A stretch of DNA of 23,189 nucleotides from Chara braunii (taxonomy: Eukaryota > Streptophyta > Charophyceae > Charales > Characeae), in contig BFEA01000032.1 of the NCBI GenBank assembly GCA_003427395.1, positions 3,379,970 to 3,403,158 on the forward strand, read 5' to 3'. Shown piece after piece: positions 15,362 to 23,189 of this stretch. Every line of letters starts with the position of its first letter. Position 1 is the stretch's first letter. The position numbers and the translations under genes were made by a program. The notes below the pieces were generated by a model. That model made no database searches, was not told the DNA's origin, and saw nothing but the letters and a program-made list of their open reading frames with translations.

Positions 15362-16474
15362 TCCGCTGCTGGGCTAACGCTGTGGGGCACTCAATAGCCC
15401 CTGGATTCATCTGGAAATTTGGCCTGGACGAGGGAATGTGTGTGTGACATTAGGACTGAGAACAGGTAGGGCTACTGGGTTTCTCAGTCCCACTGGAGAA
15501 CAATTCTCAGACCCTTCCGTAGGCCTCCATGAACTTTGACTGGCGCTAGGACTTAGAGACTGACTCGTGGCCCTGAGACTTTTCCCATAAACGAGAATCA
15601 GTCTGTGGTAAGCTGAGAACACAGGAGGTTCAGCAACGATAGGAGGTCTCAATTGCTTCGTGCTTATGTGGGGAGCCTAACTGCCAAGATATCATACCTC
15701 TCTAAGCTCTCTTTGATATTATACCTTTCTAGAAAGAGCACACTGATTAAGAGGGTACTACATTGATCAGTCCGAAGTTTCAGTCTGACGAGGAAAAAAC
15801 AAAATTGCTCAAGGTTGCAACAGGCTTGGAGGTTGGATCTTGAAGTTCGTTTTCTTATTGCTTACCCTGATGTTTTATGTTTTTTTGGGCTTGTTTTGTT
15901 TGTTCCTCGGCTTCATTGTTTCCCAGGTGGAGTTCGTTTTGGCACTGTTGTCAGTCATTCTGTACATACGGTCGACGTAAGTTCCCGTCCTCATTTCAAG
16001 TTATGAGCTGAACGATTGACAGTTTACAAGCTCAAGGTCAAAGAGATGTGAAAGAGGAATGATAGGCCGAAATGGAGATGTCTGCTATGCACTTTGCAGA
16101 TTTGATGATGGTGGGTGACCACATGCTCTGAATATGATATCTAGTTCAGACTCTTCAGAGACCATTAAAACCGAAAGTTCGGTGCAATGGAGTGGGATTT
16201 TGACACACCCTTGCTTAACCAGGTTGCCAAAGAATAGGAAAATCGTGTAAACTATGTGTGGTGGTCCGTTTTTTATAACTGTTATGATCCTGGGTATCTG
16301 TCAGTGCAAAATCCCAAAGAAAGACAATGCCATTCAATTCCAACTGAAATGAAAGACATTGGAAAGAGAAATAGACAAAGGAATGAGAAGAAATGAGAGT
16401 GGAAGAAGAAGAAGAAGATGAACACAAGCAAGAACCAATGTCACTTCTCCCTCATCTGCCATTGTCTCCAACCT
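15362..16474. other. No recognised gene
   Basis: A possible short exon at 15932-15977 has an acceptor-like TTTCCCAG before it and a donor-like GACGTAAGT after it, but no partner exons are identifiable. A GAA run lies at 16405-16419. Nothing else could be assigned. Confidence 0.4.
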
Positions 16475-16505
16475 CCAGCATCTCCTCCAGCATCTCCTCC
16501 AGCAT
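16475..16505. repeat. Short CAGCATCTCCTC tandem repeat
   Basis: About 2.5 units of 12 bp lie just upstream of the CACTA terminus. Confidence 0.7.
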
Positions 16506-16520
16506 ATTATCTATATTTCT

Positions 16521-16534
16521 CACTACAAGAAAAC
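16521..16534 (+). mobile_element. CACTA (En/Spm) transposon left terminus
   Basis: CACTACAAGAAAAC is the canonical terminal inverted repeat of plant CACTA DNA transposons. The element would extend rightward. The next bases form nested inverted repeats (GGGCCCCATGTGGGCCC, ATGAAAATTCAT; about 16537-16565), compatible with subterminal structure. The preceding trinucleotide TCT would be the target duplication. A matching right end (TTTTCTTGTAGTG on this strand) was not found in the window, and no transposase is seen, so the element is truncated, internally rearranged or longer than the window. Confidence 0.65.
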
Positions 16535-17300
16535 CCGGGCCCCATGTGGGCCCATGAAAATTCATGGAGGGAGGCGGTACCGGTGGGACGGGACAGGCTG
16601 TGGGAAGTGTTGAGGGTTCGGGCGCGGAAGTTCGTGTCTGTTTTTTTTTGCCCTTTCCCGGGGTGGCAAAAGTTCGAAGTTTGTGCACGGCTTCTCATAT
16701 TCGAATAGAAGCACATAGTTGCCCGATTCCGGGCCTCGGTCCCTGAAAGGGTTTCAAGCTGACAGACCCGAGTCCCAGTCCCAGAGTCCCAATTGGTCCC
16801 ATTCCCAGGCTGTCCCAGCAGGTCGAGTCCTAGGGTCCGTAGGTCAAAACGTCACAGGTCGATAGAAGTCGTGTACCGAATTATCATGGCTAAATGTGGC
16901 ATACACGGTTCCAACAGGGGGCCCCGCAGGGCCGATAGCAGGTTAGGGGACTTACGGGGTTCTAGAGGTATTAGGGGTCTCTTCTAGGGGTTGTCCGCTG
17001 GTCCGTCCCAGGTCTGTTCTCAGACCTATGTCGTTTCGGCCGTAGGTTCAGTAGGTAGTCCAGGGCCTGTCTTTTAGGGCCCAGAGTCGTTTCAGGCCTA
17101 GGTCCGCATTAGGACTCCGGTTAGGCCCAGTTCCAGTTCAGGCGCCGTTTTAGTTTAGGCGCCAGGTCCATTTTCGATTTGGGACCAGGTCTGTTTGGTT
17201 CTGCGCGTCAGTTCCCATTCAGACGCTGGTGCAGTTTCGCAGTGGTTGAGTCGGCCTCCCAGTGGGACCAGCGCTACTTATAGCCGGTAGCATTACCCAG
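16535..17300. other. GC-rich region with short recurring words, possible CACTA subterminal DNA
   Basis: From about 16740 to 17260 short words recur in both orientations: GTCCCAG (16770-16810), AGGTC/GGACC, TTAGGC, TTCAGGC and GGCGCC. CACTA elements carry arrays of short transposase-binding repeats near their ends, which would explain this. No ORF shows transposase motifs. The assignment to CACTA is an inference from position and texture. Confidence 0.35.
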
Positions 17301-17643
17301 AGCTCGAGGTTGAGGTCGTCACGCTGCTGGGCAGCAATGTTTCAGTAGAGGAGATAGGCAGAGCAGTAGAGTAGGAGGTTGAGGGCGTAGGCCAGGTTAT
17401 GAGGGACTCACCTGCAGACTTACCTGCCACCATAGTCTGTTTGTCTTTGGGTGTCTTCCATCTGCATCACAGCTCCAAGGAGACACCTTTACGCTGGTCA
17501 GTATCTGGCTCCACCTTCGAGAGACTTCGAGAGGATTCCCCTTCTTCTTCTCCCTCCAACTCCATCCGACTCTTCTTCTTCTTCTTTGCTTCTACGAGAG
17601 AGAGAGATTTTGAGAGTTGAGACAGGGTGACATTGGATTCAGA
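17301..17643. other. No recognised gene; possible LTR ending near 17641
   Basis: CT-rich and GA-rich tracts are present (17537-17585, 17595-17608). The segment ends ...GGATTCA just before a primer-binding-site-like sequence. A TG-starting partner with matching termini could not be located. Confidence 0.3.
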
Positions 17644-17644
17644 C

Positions 17645-17658
17645 TGGTATCGGGGCAG
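17645..17658 (+). other. Candidate LTR-element primer-binding site (initiator tRNA type)
   Basis: TGGTATCGGGGCAG resembles the TGGTATCAGAGC site, complementary to initiator tRNA-Met, used by many plant Copia and Gypsy elements, with two changes within TCAGAGC. CA occurs four bases earlier. No coding Gag follows, so this is at most the edge of a decayed element. Confidence 0.4.
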
Positions 17659-18043
17659 AGACATTTTGGGGGACTATTTTTGGAGCCTTCATGAGCGATG
17701 TTTGAGTTGACAACATCTCCACATCTCCTCCTCCTTCATCTCTTCTACCTCCTCCTCATCTGTGGATGATGTCCTGGCAAGGCGCTCTTGGTCCATGAGT
17801 TCAGCGCCATGCCTTCTCACCCTGCTTGATGATGATGAGTGAGTTTCAGTCAGTCTGAGTCAGTAGTTGAGTCAGATCGTGGCATATCAGTCTTCCACTG
17901 TGCTATCACTGGTCGATCTCTTTGGGTCGGTTCTTGGTTCTGATCTGTACCGTATAGACATGCGACAGTTTCGTATTGGAGCAGACCTCAAGAGAGTATC
18001 TGCTCATCAATAATGTTGTCATCTTGACCTCACAAAAAGTTGG

Positions 18044-18047
<4 letters not shown>
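17659..18047. other. No recognised gene
   Basis: CTCCTC-rich text (17720-17760) and otherwise nothing assignable. It could be the leader of the element implied by the site at 17645. Confidence 0.4.
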
Positions 18048-18085
<38 letters not shown>

Positions 18086-18086
18086 G
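18048..18086. repeat. GATT microsatellite
   Basis: More than nine perfect GATT units are followed by degenerate ones (to about 18130). Confidence 0.9.
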
Positions 18087-18154
18087 GGCTTGACTGTTAA
18101 TTGGTTAATCGATTGATGGTTGGTAATTCATTAATTTCTTCTTTTGCAATCAAG

Positions 18155-18470
18155 CATTCACGCTAATTAGCACTAATTAGTAGTTAGCACTAATGAGGGT
18201 CTGCGCTAAGCAGCGCTGGTTAGCAATTAGCAATTAGCACTAATTAGTGCTAACCTGGTTTAAGAAGCGCTAGTTAATAATTAGCCCTAATCAGGATCTG
18301 CGCTAAGCAGCGCTGGTTAGCAATTAGCACTAACTAGGGTTAGTAGCTCAGCACTAATCAAGTTCAGCGCTAACTTAGATTAGGTGCTAAACCTAGCTCG
18401 GCGCTAATCGAGGTTTGGACTGTGCAGTTTAGTCGCTAAGCTAATTAGGATTAGGGTGCTAACTACCTAC
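18155..18470. repeat. Palindrome-rich array of TTAGCACTAATTAG-like words
   Basis: The words TTAGCACTAA, TTAGTGCTAA, GCGCTAA and CTAATTAG recur many times in both orientations. TTAGCACTAATTAGTGCTAA (18234-18253) is a perfect 20-bp palindrome. The longer block CTGCGCTAAGCAGCGCTGGTT occurs twice (from about 18201 and 18298) and itself contains GCGCTAAGCAGCGC. There is no gene. Confidence 0.8.
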
Positions 18471-19115
18471 CTCTCTGGTTAATATTCGTAATTAGGACTA
18501 ATTAAGGCTAAACACGAGTTTAACCCTACTTTGTTACCTAGTTAAGAGATTAACCTACACGACCAACCTACTTGAGCGGAGAAGATTCTAACCTAATTAC
18601 CTACCGTATAAACCCGAATTCGGTTAACTATGGAGCTTGCCCTACATGCCTGCAGTCAACTGCACTTTTTTCTGTTCTCTTTGTCAAAGTGAAATTGATG
18701 CAGCGGAAATCCCTGCGAATTTTTGTGGTTGGAATTTCTGTCTCCTTTTTCCACTTGCAAAGAACACAGATTTTCTGCAATTCGTGATTCGATACTAGGT
18801 GCAAGTAGGCACTTTTCGTTTCTATTTATGCCTGGTGCAAATCATTCCTAATTTCTGATTTTCTGCCAAACGCACTCTTTTCTGCAAACTCTGTTCTTAT
18901 CTTTTCTCTCCCCTGCTATCTGGACGTCAGTCTGCTATCTTCCTGCCAACTGACACCCTGTCAGGATCCGGTGAAAATGAGCCCTTATTAGGTAAGCAAA
19001 ATTAGTTATTTTTTCTTCATTTTTTCAGTATTCATTTCATTCAAGTAAGAGTTATTTAGTATTTAGTATTTAGTATTTACTATTATTTATTGTGGTTTCA
19101 ATTAACACAATTGCA
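18471..19115. other. No recognised gene
   Basis: A 71-codon frame (18572-18787) has no recognised motif. Repeats of TATTTAG lie at about 19052-19085. Composition is AT-rich. Confidence 0.45.
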
Positions 19116-19229
19116 ATGTCGACTCGTCACATCCTGGAGCTGGAGAAAACGCAACCTTCTCTCCTCTATGGAAACTTAGAGGTAATAAACAAACTCAACG
19201 GTGAAGGCATAAATTACAAGGTCAAGTAA
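19116..19229 (+). pseudogene. Copia-like Gag N-terminal fragment
   Basis: A 37-codon frame starts at ATG 19116 and ends at TAA 19227. Its C-terminal half reads L-E-V-I-N-K-L-N-G-E-G-I-N-Y-K-V, which resembles the conserved start of Ty1/copia Gag proteins (pattern: hydrophobic, x, K-L-N-G-x-N-Y-x-x-W). The stop falls one codon after V, about where the family has its conserved Trp, and K-x-x-F-K-like residues follow (N-F-K). This could be a Gag broken by a nonsense change. The match is short, so the call is tentative. Confidence 0.4.
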
Positions 19230-19373
19230 AACTTCAAGGAGGGGAATTTTTTCTTGATAAGTACCTACCTGCTGGGAAGGGAGATTGCAGTTTGTGATTG
19301 TTGCTGTTTGCCTGCCTGCTTCCTCCCCTCCTCCCCTGTGTTTGTCTTCAGTAACGCCTGGCCTGGTAAGTGC

Positions 19374-19560
19374 CACGTCATCCGTGCCACATCAGCGACA
19401 TCAGCAGCAATGACACGTCATCCGTGCCACATCAACGACACGTCAGCAGCAGAACCATGCCTTCCATGCCACATCAGCAACACATCCACAGCAGTGCCAT
19501 GTCATATGTGCCACATCAGCGACACGTCAGCAGTACCAGTGCCACATCAGCACTGGGCCT
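19374..19560. repeat. Minisatellite rich in GCCACATCAGC / CACGTCA
   Basis: Four or five imperfect units of about 37-48 bp each contain TGCCACATCAGC, and most contain CACGTCA and CAGCAG. Frames open through it on both strands reflect the repeat. Confidence 0.75.
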
Positions 19561-19651
19561 GAAGCCCGGCTATGCTCAGCCACAGCGACCGACTCGCTGC
19601 ACGTTAGGGATGTGCCATAGCTGCAGCTACCCCTGCAGTACGTTAGCGATG

Positions 19652-19669
19652 CTGTCAGACTTCTGACAG
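19652..19669. repeat. Perfect short palindrome upstream of Gag
   Basis: CTGTCAGA-CT-TCTGACAG is an 8-bp stem with a 2-nt centre, 25 bp before the Gag ATG. It would lie in the leader of the retroelement transcript. Confidence 0.7.
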
Positions 19670-19694
19670 GCGCCAGCAGCGAGAAGCAGCGGAC

Positions 19695-20169
19695 ATGGCC
19701 GCAGCAGCAGCAGTGGGTAGCCCACCTGGGGGCCCAGCAGCGACGGCCGTCATACCTGGACAGCTCCCAAGATTGGGCACTCCGGGCCTGGGCCTCCCCG
19801 GCCTTCCAGGACAGATGCCCGGAGAGACCGTGGAGGGTTTTCATACACGCATGGCGAACTACTTGAAGTTTGTCGACGTCGAAAGGACGCACCTTGTAGA
19901 TGCGGAAGGCGCTCGTATCCAAGCTGCAGCACAAGCAGCAGAGGAACATTGGCGACAGCAGGCCAAGGCTGCATTAGCATTGAGCCGCCTCCAGAAGGAA
20001 GCATCTTCAGCACTGCAACAAAAGGAGAGCCTACGCCGACACTCTTCAAGCATGGCAGTTCACTCCCAAGGAGAGCCATCCCAAACCGACCGCCAAAAAA
20101 CAAACCAAGGAAGATATCTCCAAGATGATCGTGCAGCTTAACCTGACCTGCAAGTGGCAGCTGCAATGA
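19695..20169 (+). pseudogene. Retrotransposon Gag-like protein, frameshifted and truncated
   Basis: Starts at ATG 19695 in a good eukaryotic context (GACATGG). The first frame runs 148 codons (to 20141). Residues 1-42 are rich in Ala, Gly and Pro. Residues 43-63 contain the block TVEGFHTRMANYLKFVDVER. Residues 66-110 are Ala/Gln/Glu-rich with a heptad-like pattern, a likely coiled coil. After about residue 115 (20040) the frame becomes Ser/Gln/Arg-rich, while the +1 frame, open from 19984 to a TGA at 20167-20169, gives a more protein-like text (QAWQFTP, KPTAKKQTKEDISKMIVQLN). This suggests a single-base indel between about 19985 and 20060. The layout, and my memory of green-algal (Chara-type) retroelements, suggest Gag, a virus-like-particle protein. 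No capsid zinc knuckle, protease or polymerase follows. Confident that it is coding-derived; less sure of the family. Confidence 0.55.
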
Positions 20170-20960
20170 CTTGCTGATTCTGACTGCCGAGATTGACTGC
20201 GAGGCTGTACACTAACCGGTAGGGTTAGATTCGTAATTTTGTTTGGCTGAGGACTAACCGAGAGACCTACCTGTAAGGAAATTACTGAGGGACATATCTG
20301 CAAATCTGGGAAAATATCGGCCCAGTACCAATTCAAATTCCTACAGCTACCCTAACTGCGTATAGCAGGCCCGGACTACCCTAGGACAGACAGGCCCTAA
20401 GTGGCCTATGCTGATAGACGGTCCTATAGCCTATAGCCGGGTCCGGTAGAGACCGCAAGGCCGAAACAGAAACGGTACCGGTCGGTCAGTCAGTCCGGTC
20501 TAGGTCTAGTGTAGTCTATAGATAGGTTAGGCCCATCGGTTCAAGACTTTTGGGCAGTTCATTTCTCGCGAAGCAGGGTTGGAGAAGCAAAGCAAGTTGG
20601 TGGCGGTGATTGTCTGCAGGCGGCATCCTGAGACCTCGCCGTTAACAGCAGCCATAGCCGGCCCAGTCTGAGTCTGCCATAGCTGGGGCACCCTCAGCGC
20701 ATCTACCCCTGGGGTATCTGCGTCTGGCCGGGCTACATCGAGGCTCTACACTGTGTACTCGTGGGTGGTGGCAGCCATAGCTGCCTGTTCCTTCATCAGA
20801 GTTGTCCATCGGCACTGAAGACTTCATCGCAGGACCTATTCTTCATCAGGGTGGTTGGCGCTGGCCTCTGGGAGGCCGTTCTGATGTGGCGCTACTAACT
20901 GGGTGTAGGATAGAGAGTGGGGTGTGAGTTCTGAGAGTGGCGAGACACTGGAACAAACTC
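20170..20960. other. No recognised gene; GC-rich words and a repeated motif
   Basis: 20370-20530 has recurring GGTCC, AGGCC and CTATAG words, reminiscent of 16740-17260. GGCAGCCATAGCTGCC occurs at 20770-20785 and again at 22974-22989. No ORF has a known motif. Confidence 0.45.
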
Positions 20961-21239
20961 TGTTACGATAATTGTTTGAGTTGGCTCAACATCAGTGTCA
21001 TTTCAATTGTTATCCTCGCAGGTTCCTCTTGTGATTGGTTGTTGGGAGTTTGTCAGAGAGTGAGAAACACTGTGTGTCCTCTCCCCATCTGTGCATAGCT
21101 GTATTCCGCTGCCTACTCTGATCTGTGTGCAGTGTGGACTCTGTCTCCTCTCCCCCTTCTCTTATGCATGTATGGGCATGTATGAGACTGTCTGAGTGTG
21201 AGTGGCGGTATAAATCGTCAGACAACCAAGATCATAACA
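20961..21239 (+). mobile_element. Short LTR (279 bp), initiator-tRNA-primed element, 5' end
   Basis: It starts TGTTACGAT and ends ATCATAACA. The termini are inverted repeats matching at 8 of 9 positions (TGTTAcGAT and TGTTAtGAT), with TG..CA ends. The primer-binding site follows one base later, which fixes this as a 5' LTR or a solo-like remnant with leader. TATAAAT is at 21209-21215. The candidate 5-bp target site upstream is AACTC. No second copy appears before the window ends. Length is typical of small Copia LTRs; the superfamily cannot be fixed without Pol. Confidence 0.75.
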
Positions 21240-21240
21240 G

Positions 21241-21256
21241 TTGGTATCGGAGCTGG
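21241..21256 (+). other. Primer-binding site, initiator tRNA-Met type
   Basis: TTGGTATCGGAGCTGG lies directly downstream of the LTR end (CA, G, then the site). It matches the plant retroelement consensus TTGGTATCAGAGC with one change. Confidence 0.75.
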
Positions 21257-22325
21257 GATTGGAATTGGAACACTGAGGGTTGAGCGCACTGAGGCATCTT
21301 CTTCATCTGGCGATCTACTGGCGAGAGTTTCATGGCGATTCATCTTCCCCAATACTGAGTCAGCAGGGAAGAAGACTCTTCAGCCCAGAACCAGGCCACC
21401 ACAAGTGATCGTGTAGCAATTAGCATCTTCCCTTTCCGAGTACTGGAAGCTCCAGGGTTGGCATTTGGACCATTTGTAGTATCGGGCCCACTTGGGCCAT
21501 GTCATATTGTGGCTGCTGAAACCATTTACTACCCCTGCCCCAACCGTCGTCATTTATTTGTCCTGAAGCCAGGGTTCCTTCGTCCTTGGTCACCTTCTTG
21601 CCAGTATACTCCATCCTGTCTCATTCCAGCTGCCCCCCTCCTATTGGGAGATTCCCATATCTTCTTAGTTCAGATTCATTGCTTTAATCAAGGTCGTACA
21701 TGGCCCCCTTATTGAACTAAGGTAACATGGACAGATAGGTCTTTTCTTCTCTAAATTTTCATCTTTACTCATGATAAAAAAACATTTTGCTATCTATATT
21801 TGTTGTCCCATTTTGCCTCCCTGTTCAGTTTGGCTTTCTTGTAGTCATTTCTCATTGATAAAAAATGTTCAGTTCAGTTTCACATATTTGCTCAAAATCG
21901 TTGTTGTCATTGAACATTTTCCTCATTCCTGCATGATAGACCATGGGCCATTCAACCAACGTTGCACCGGGGTTCTGTTCCAGGGGTGACAGAACATCGT
22001 TATGTTCCGGTTCATTTCAATGGTGGGTGAACTTTCCGTCGCCGTATGACCGGATTTGAAATTATAATCCTGCTGCCCAGTTCGCGAAATTTATATTCCT
22101 GTTGTATTTATCGTGAAACATATCGATATCTGCGAGCCACATATAATTATATCCCTGAGATGTCAACACAATCAACTCAATTGACTGGAGAGATGAAGGG
22201 TCGGAGTTCAACCGTTGATACATTCCTACACGACAGTTGCTCCCAAAGATCCAGGCCTTCTTTTTTCAAGTTTTTTGAAGTTTTTGCACTTTTCATTTTC
22301 CCCTATTCTTCACTCTGAACTCACA
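21257..22325. other. Presumed element interior or intergenic DNA, no recognised gene
   Basis: The first ATG after the primer-binding site in one frame gives only a few codons. An 85-codon + frame (21458-21715) has no Gag or Pol motifs that I recognise. A perfect 7-bp hairpin GTTCTGT/ACAGAAC (21972-21995) and AT-rich text follow. The element is therefore non-coding or heavily decayed here. Confidence 0.45.
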
Positions 22326-22690
22326 TATGAAACGGTATTCACCAGTTCGCAGTAGCTGATGCAGATCCCAGGGCTCGATCCCTAGTTCCCCAACTTACCT
22401 GTGTACAGTACCAGTGCCAACCCGTAGATTTGAACCTGCGACCTGTAGGACCGCCAGTGGTGGGTAGTATTTCGTAGGTTACAGGGTCGAAGAGATTCGA
22501 ACTGTAGACCTGTCGGGTAGGAGTCTAGACAGTCTAGAGGTCGTAGCTGTAGACTGTCCGAAGGGTCAAGGTCGTAGCTGCTACTTACCTGAAAGGGCAA
22601 CNTCGTAGCTGCTACAGTACCGAAAGGCCAAAACAGAGAGTTCTAGAAGTGGCCTTTCGGAGTCAGCCTACGTTAGACAGAGGCAAGTGG
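22326..22690. repeat. Recurring GTCGTAGCTG-CTAC words and box-B-like sites
   Basis: TCGTAGCTG occurs at about 22541, 22572 and 22603, the last two continuing as GCTAC, with GAAGGG/GAAAGG words between them. Minus-strand box-B-like sequences lie at 22426-22436 (GGTTCAAATCT) and near 22495 (AGTTCGAATCT), without a clear box A. One base is unresolved (N at 22602). Confidence 0.45.
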
Positions 22691-23189
22691 TCAAGTGGTG
22701 GCAGTCCACCTCGTACAGTCAGCAGTCCCAGTCCACCCAGTCCGGTCCAGTCAAGCAAGTACCGTCTGGGACTGTGTGCACCGTGGGCCAGGGGACACAG
22801 GGCAGACCAGCGAGGCACAGAAGTATAAATCAAGAGGCTGCGTCCAGCCATTCATTCATTCCTGCGGAAGCCATGCAGAAGCGCTGCCTCAGCGTCTTGT
22901 GCAAGGAGGTCTGCTGGAGGCCCGAAGACGAAGTGGGCGAGAGTGAAGCCGTGTAGCCATAGCGATAGGTAGCGGCAGCCATAGCTGCCNTAGCTTAGTG
23001 TAGAGTGCAGTGTGTGCGTACGGTGTGAGTGTGCAGAGTGATGTGCGTGGGACATCCAGGGTGATCCTGAGTGTGAACAGCGAGTTGTTGAGGCGCACAG
23101 TCGCCATAGCCAGTGGAAGCGAACTGTTACTTGGAAGCCATATCTCTGAGTTCTGTGTGGGCGCATGTCGCCAGTTGTTGTTCTGCTGT
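22691..23189. other. No recognised gene to window end
   Basis: CAGTCC/GTCCAG words recur (22700-22760). A second copy of GGCAGCCATAGCTGCC lies at 22974-22989, followed by an unresolved base (22990). An open + frame (22687-22956) has no known motif and ends at a stop. Confidence 0.4.

Noticed and set aside
15815-16006. Small membrane-protein-like ORF with splice-like signals
   Set aside because: Hydrophobicity comes from a T-rich tract resembling a polypyrimidine stretch, and no partner exon can be identified.
19527-19949. 140-codon minus-strand ORF opposite the Gag-like frame
   Set aside because: It is antisense to a more protein-like frame and to a minisatellite, with no recognisable domain.
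20370-20530. Right end of the CACTA element that starts at 16521
   Set aside because: Word composition is similar, but the required TTTTCTTGTAGTG terminus is not present.

Overview
The window looks like repeat-dominated nuclear DNA of a green-lineage eukaryote. Inference: plant or charophyte alga. The fragments of a glycine/proline-rich, coiled-coil Gag resemble what I remember of Chara-type retroelements, but I cannot confirm the species. Evidence for a large eukaryotic genome: pieces of several LTR retrotransposon families with TATA boxes and tRNA primer-binding sites, a plant-type CACTA terminus, tRNA-like pol III boxes, long GT/GA/GATT/TA microsatellites and several minisatellites. Two single N bases (22602, 22990) indicate a draft assembly. 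I find no intact host protein gene, rRNA gene or functional tRNA gene.

Layout. 1-515: a 24-bp minisatellite, then a dead Ty3/gypsy integrase fragment. 571-10522: nested LTR-element remains. An LTR beginning TGTCGGGG occurs as a fragment at 571 and as a fairly complete 700-bp copy at 8527-9226; a relative starts at 4930. Downstream of the 571 and 8527 copies lies the same 1.2-kb sequence (1274-2443 and 9304-10522), which carries two tandem pieces that look derived from 25S/28S rRNA. Between them are a tRNA-derived SINE-like element (about 3300-3720) and two related long LTRs whose 3' ends (4804 and 6836) are each followed by a TTGGCGC primer-binding site. An AT-rich MITE-like insertion sits inside the second.

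10523-13600: a simple-repeat cluster (G20, ATCA, about 73 bp of GT, then GA), then about 2.2 kb of tandem repeats: 40-bp units alternating between two types, degenerate 20-bp units, about 22-bp units, and 39-bp hairpin units. 13600-16520: mostly unrecognised DNA with a 217-bp direct duplication and a 65-bp tandem duplication. 16521-17260: a CACTA transposon end plus a GC-rich flank. 17645: a candidate primer-binding site of the initiator-tRNA type. 18048-18470: GATT repeat and a palindrome-rich array of TTAGCACTAATTAG-like words.

19116-21257: a Copia-like Gag start fragment, a minisatellite, a frameshifted Gag pseudogene (19695-20169), and a well-delimited 279-bp LTR (20961-21239) with an initiator-Met primer-binding site, whose internal region shows no intact Gag before the window ends. 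21258-23189: no recognised gene; short hairpins and a GTAGCTGCTAC repeat.

Nothing here works together as a pathway. The window records nested, decayed transposons and satellite expansion. The most interesting signals are the rRNA-derived modules inside a repeated element, tRNA-like boxes inside an LTR, and the shared 20/40-bp period across neighbouring minisatellites.
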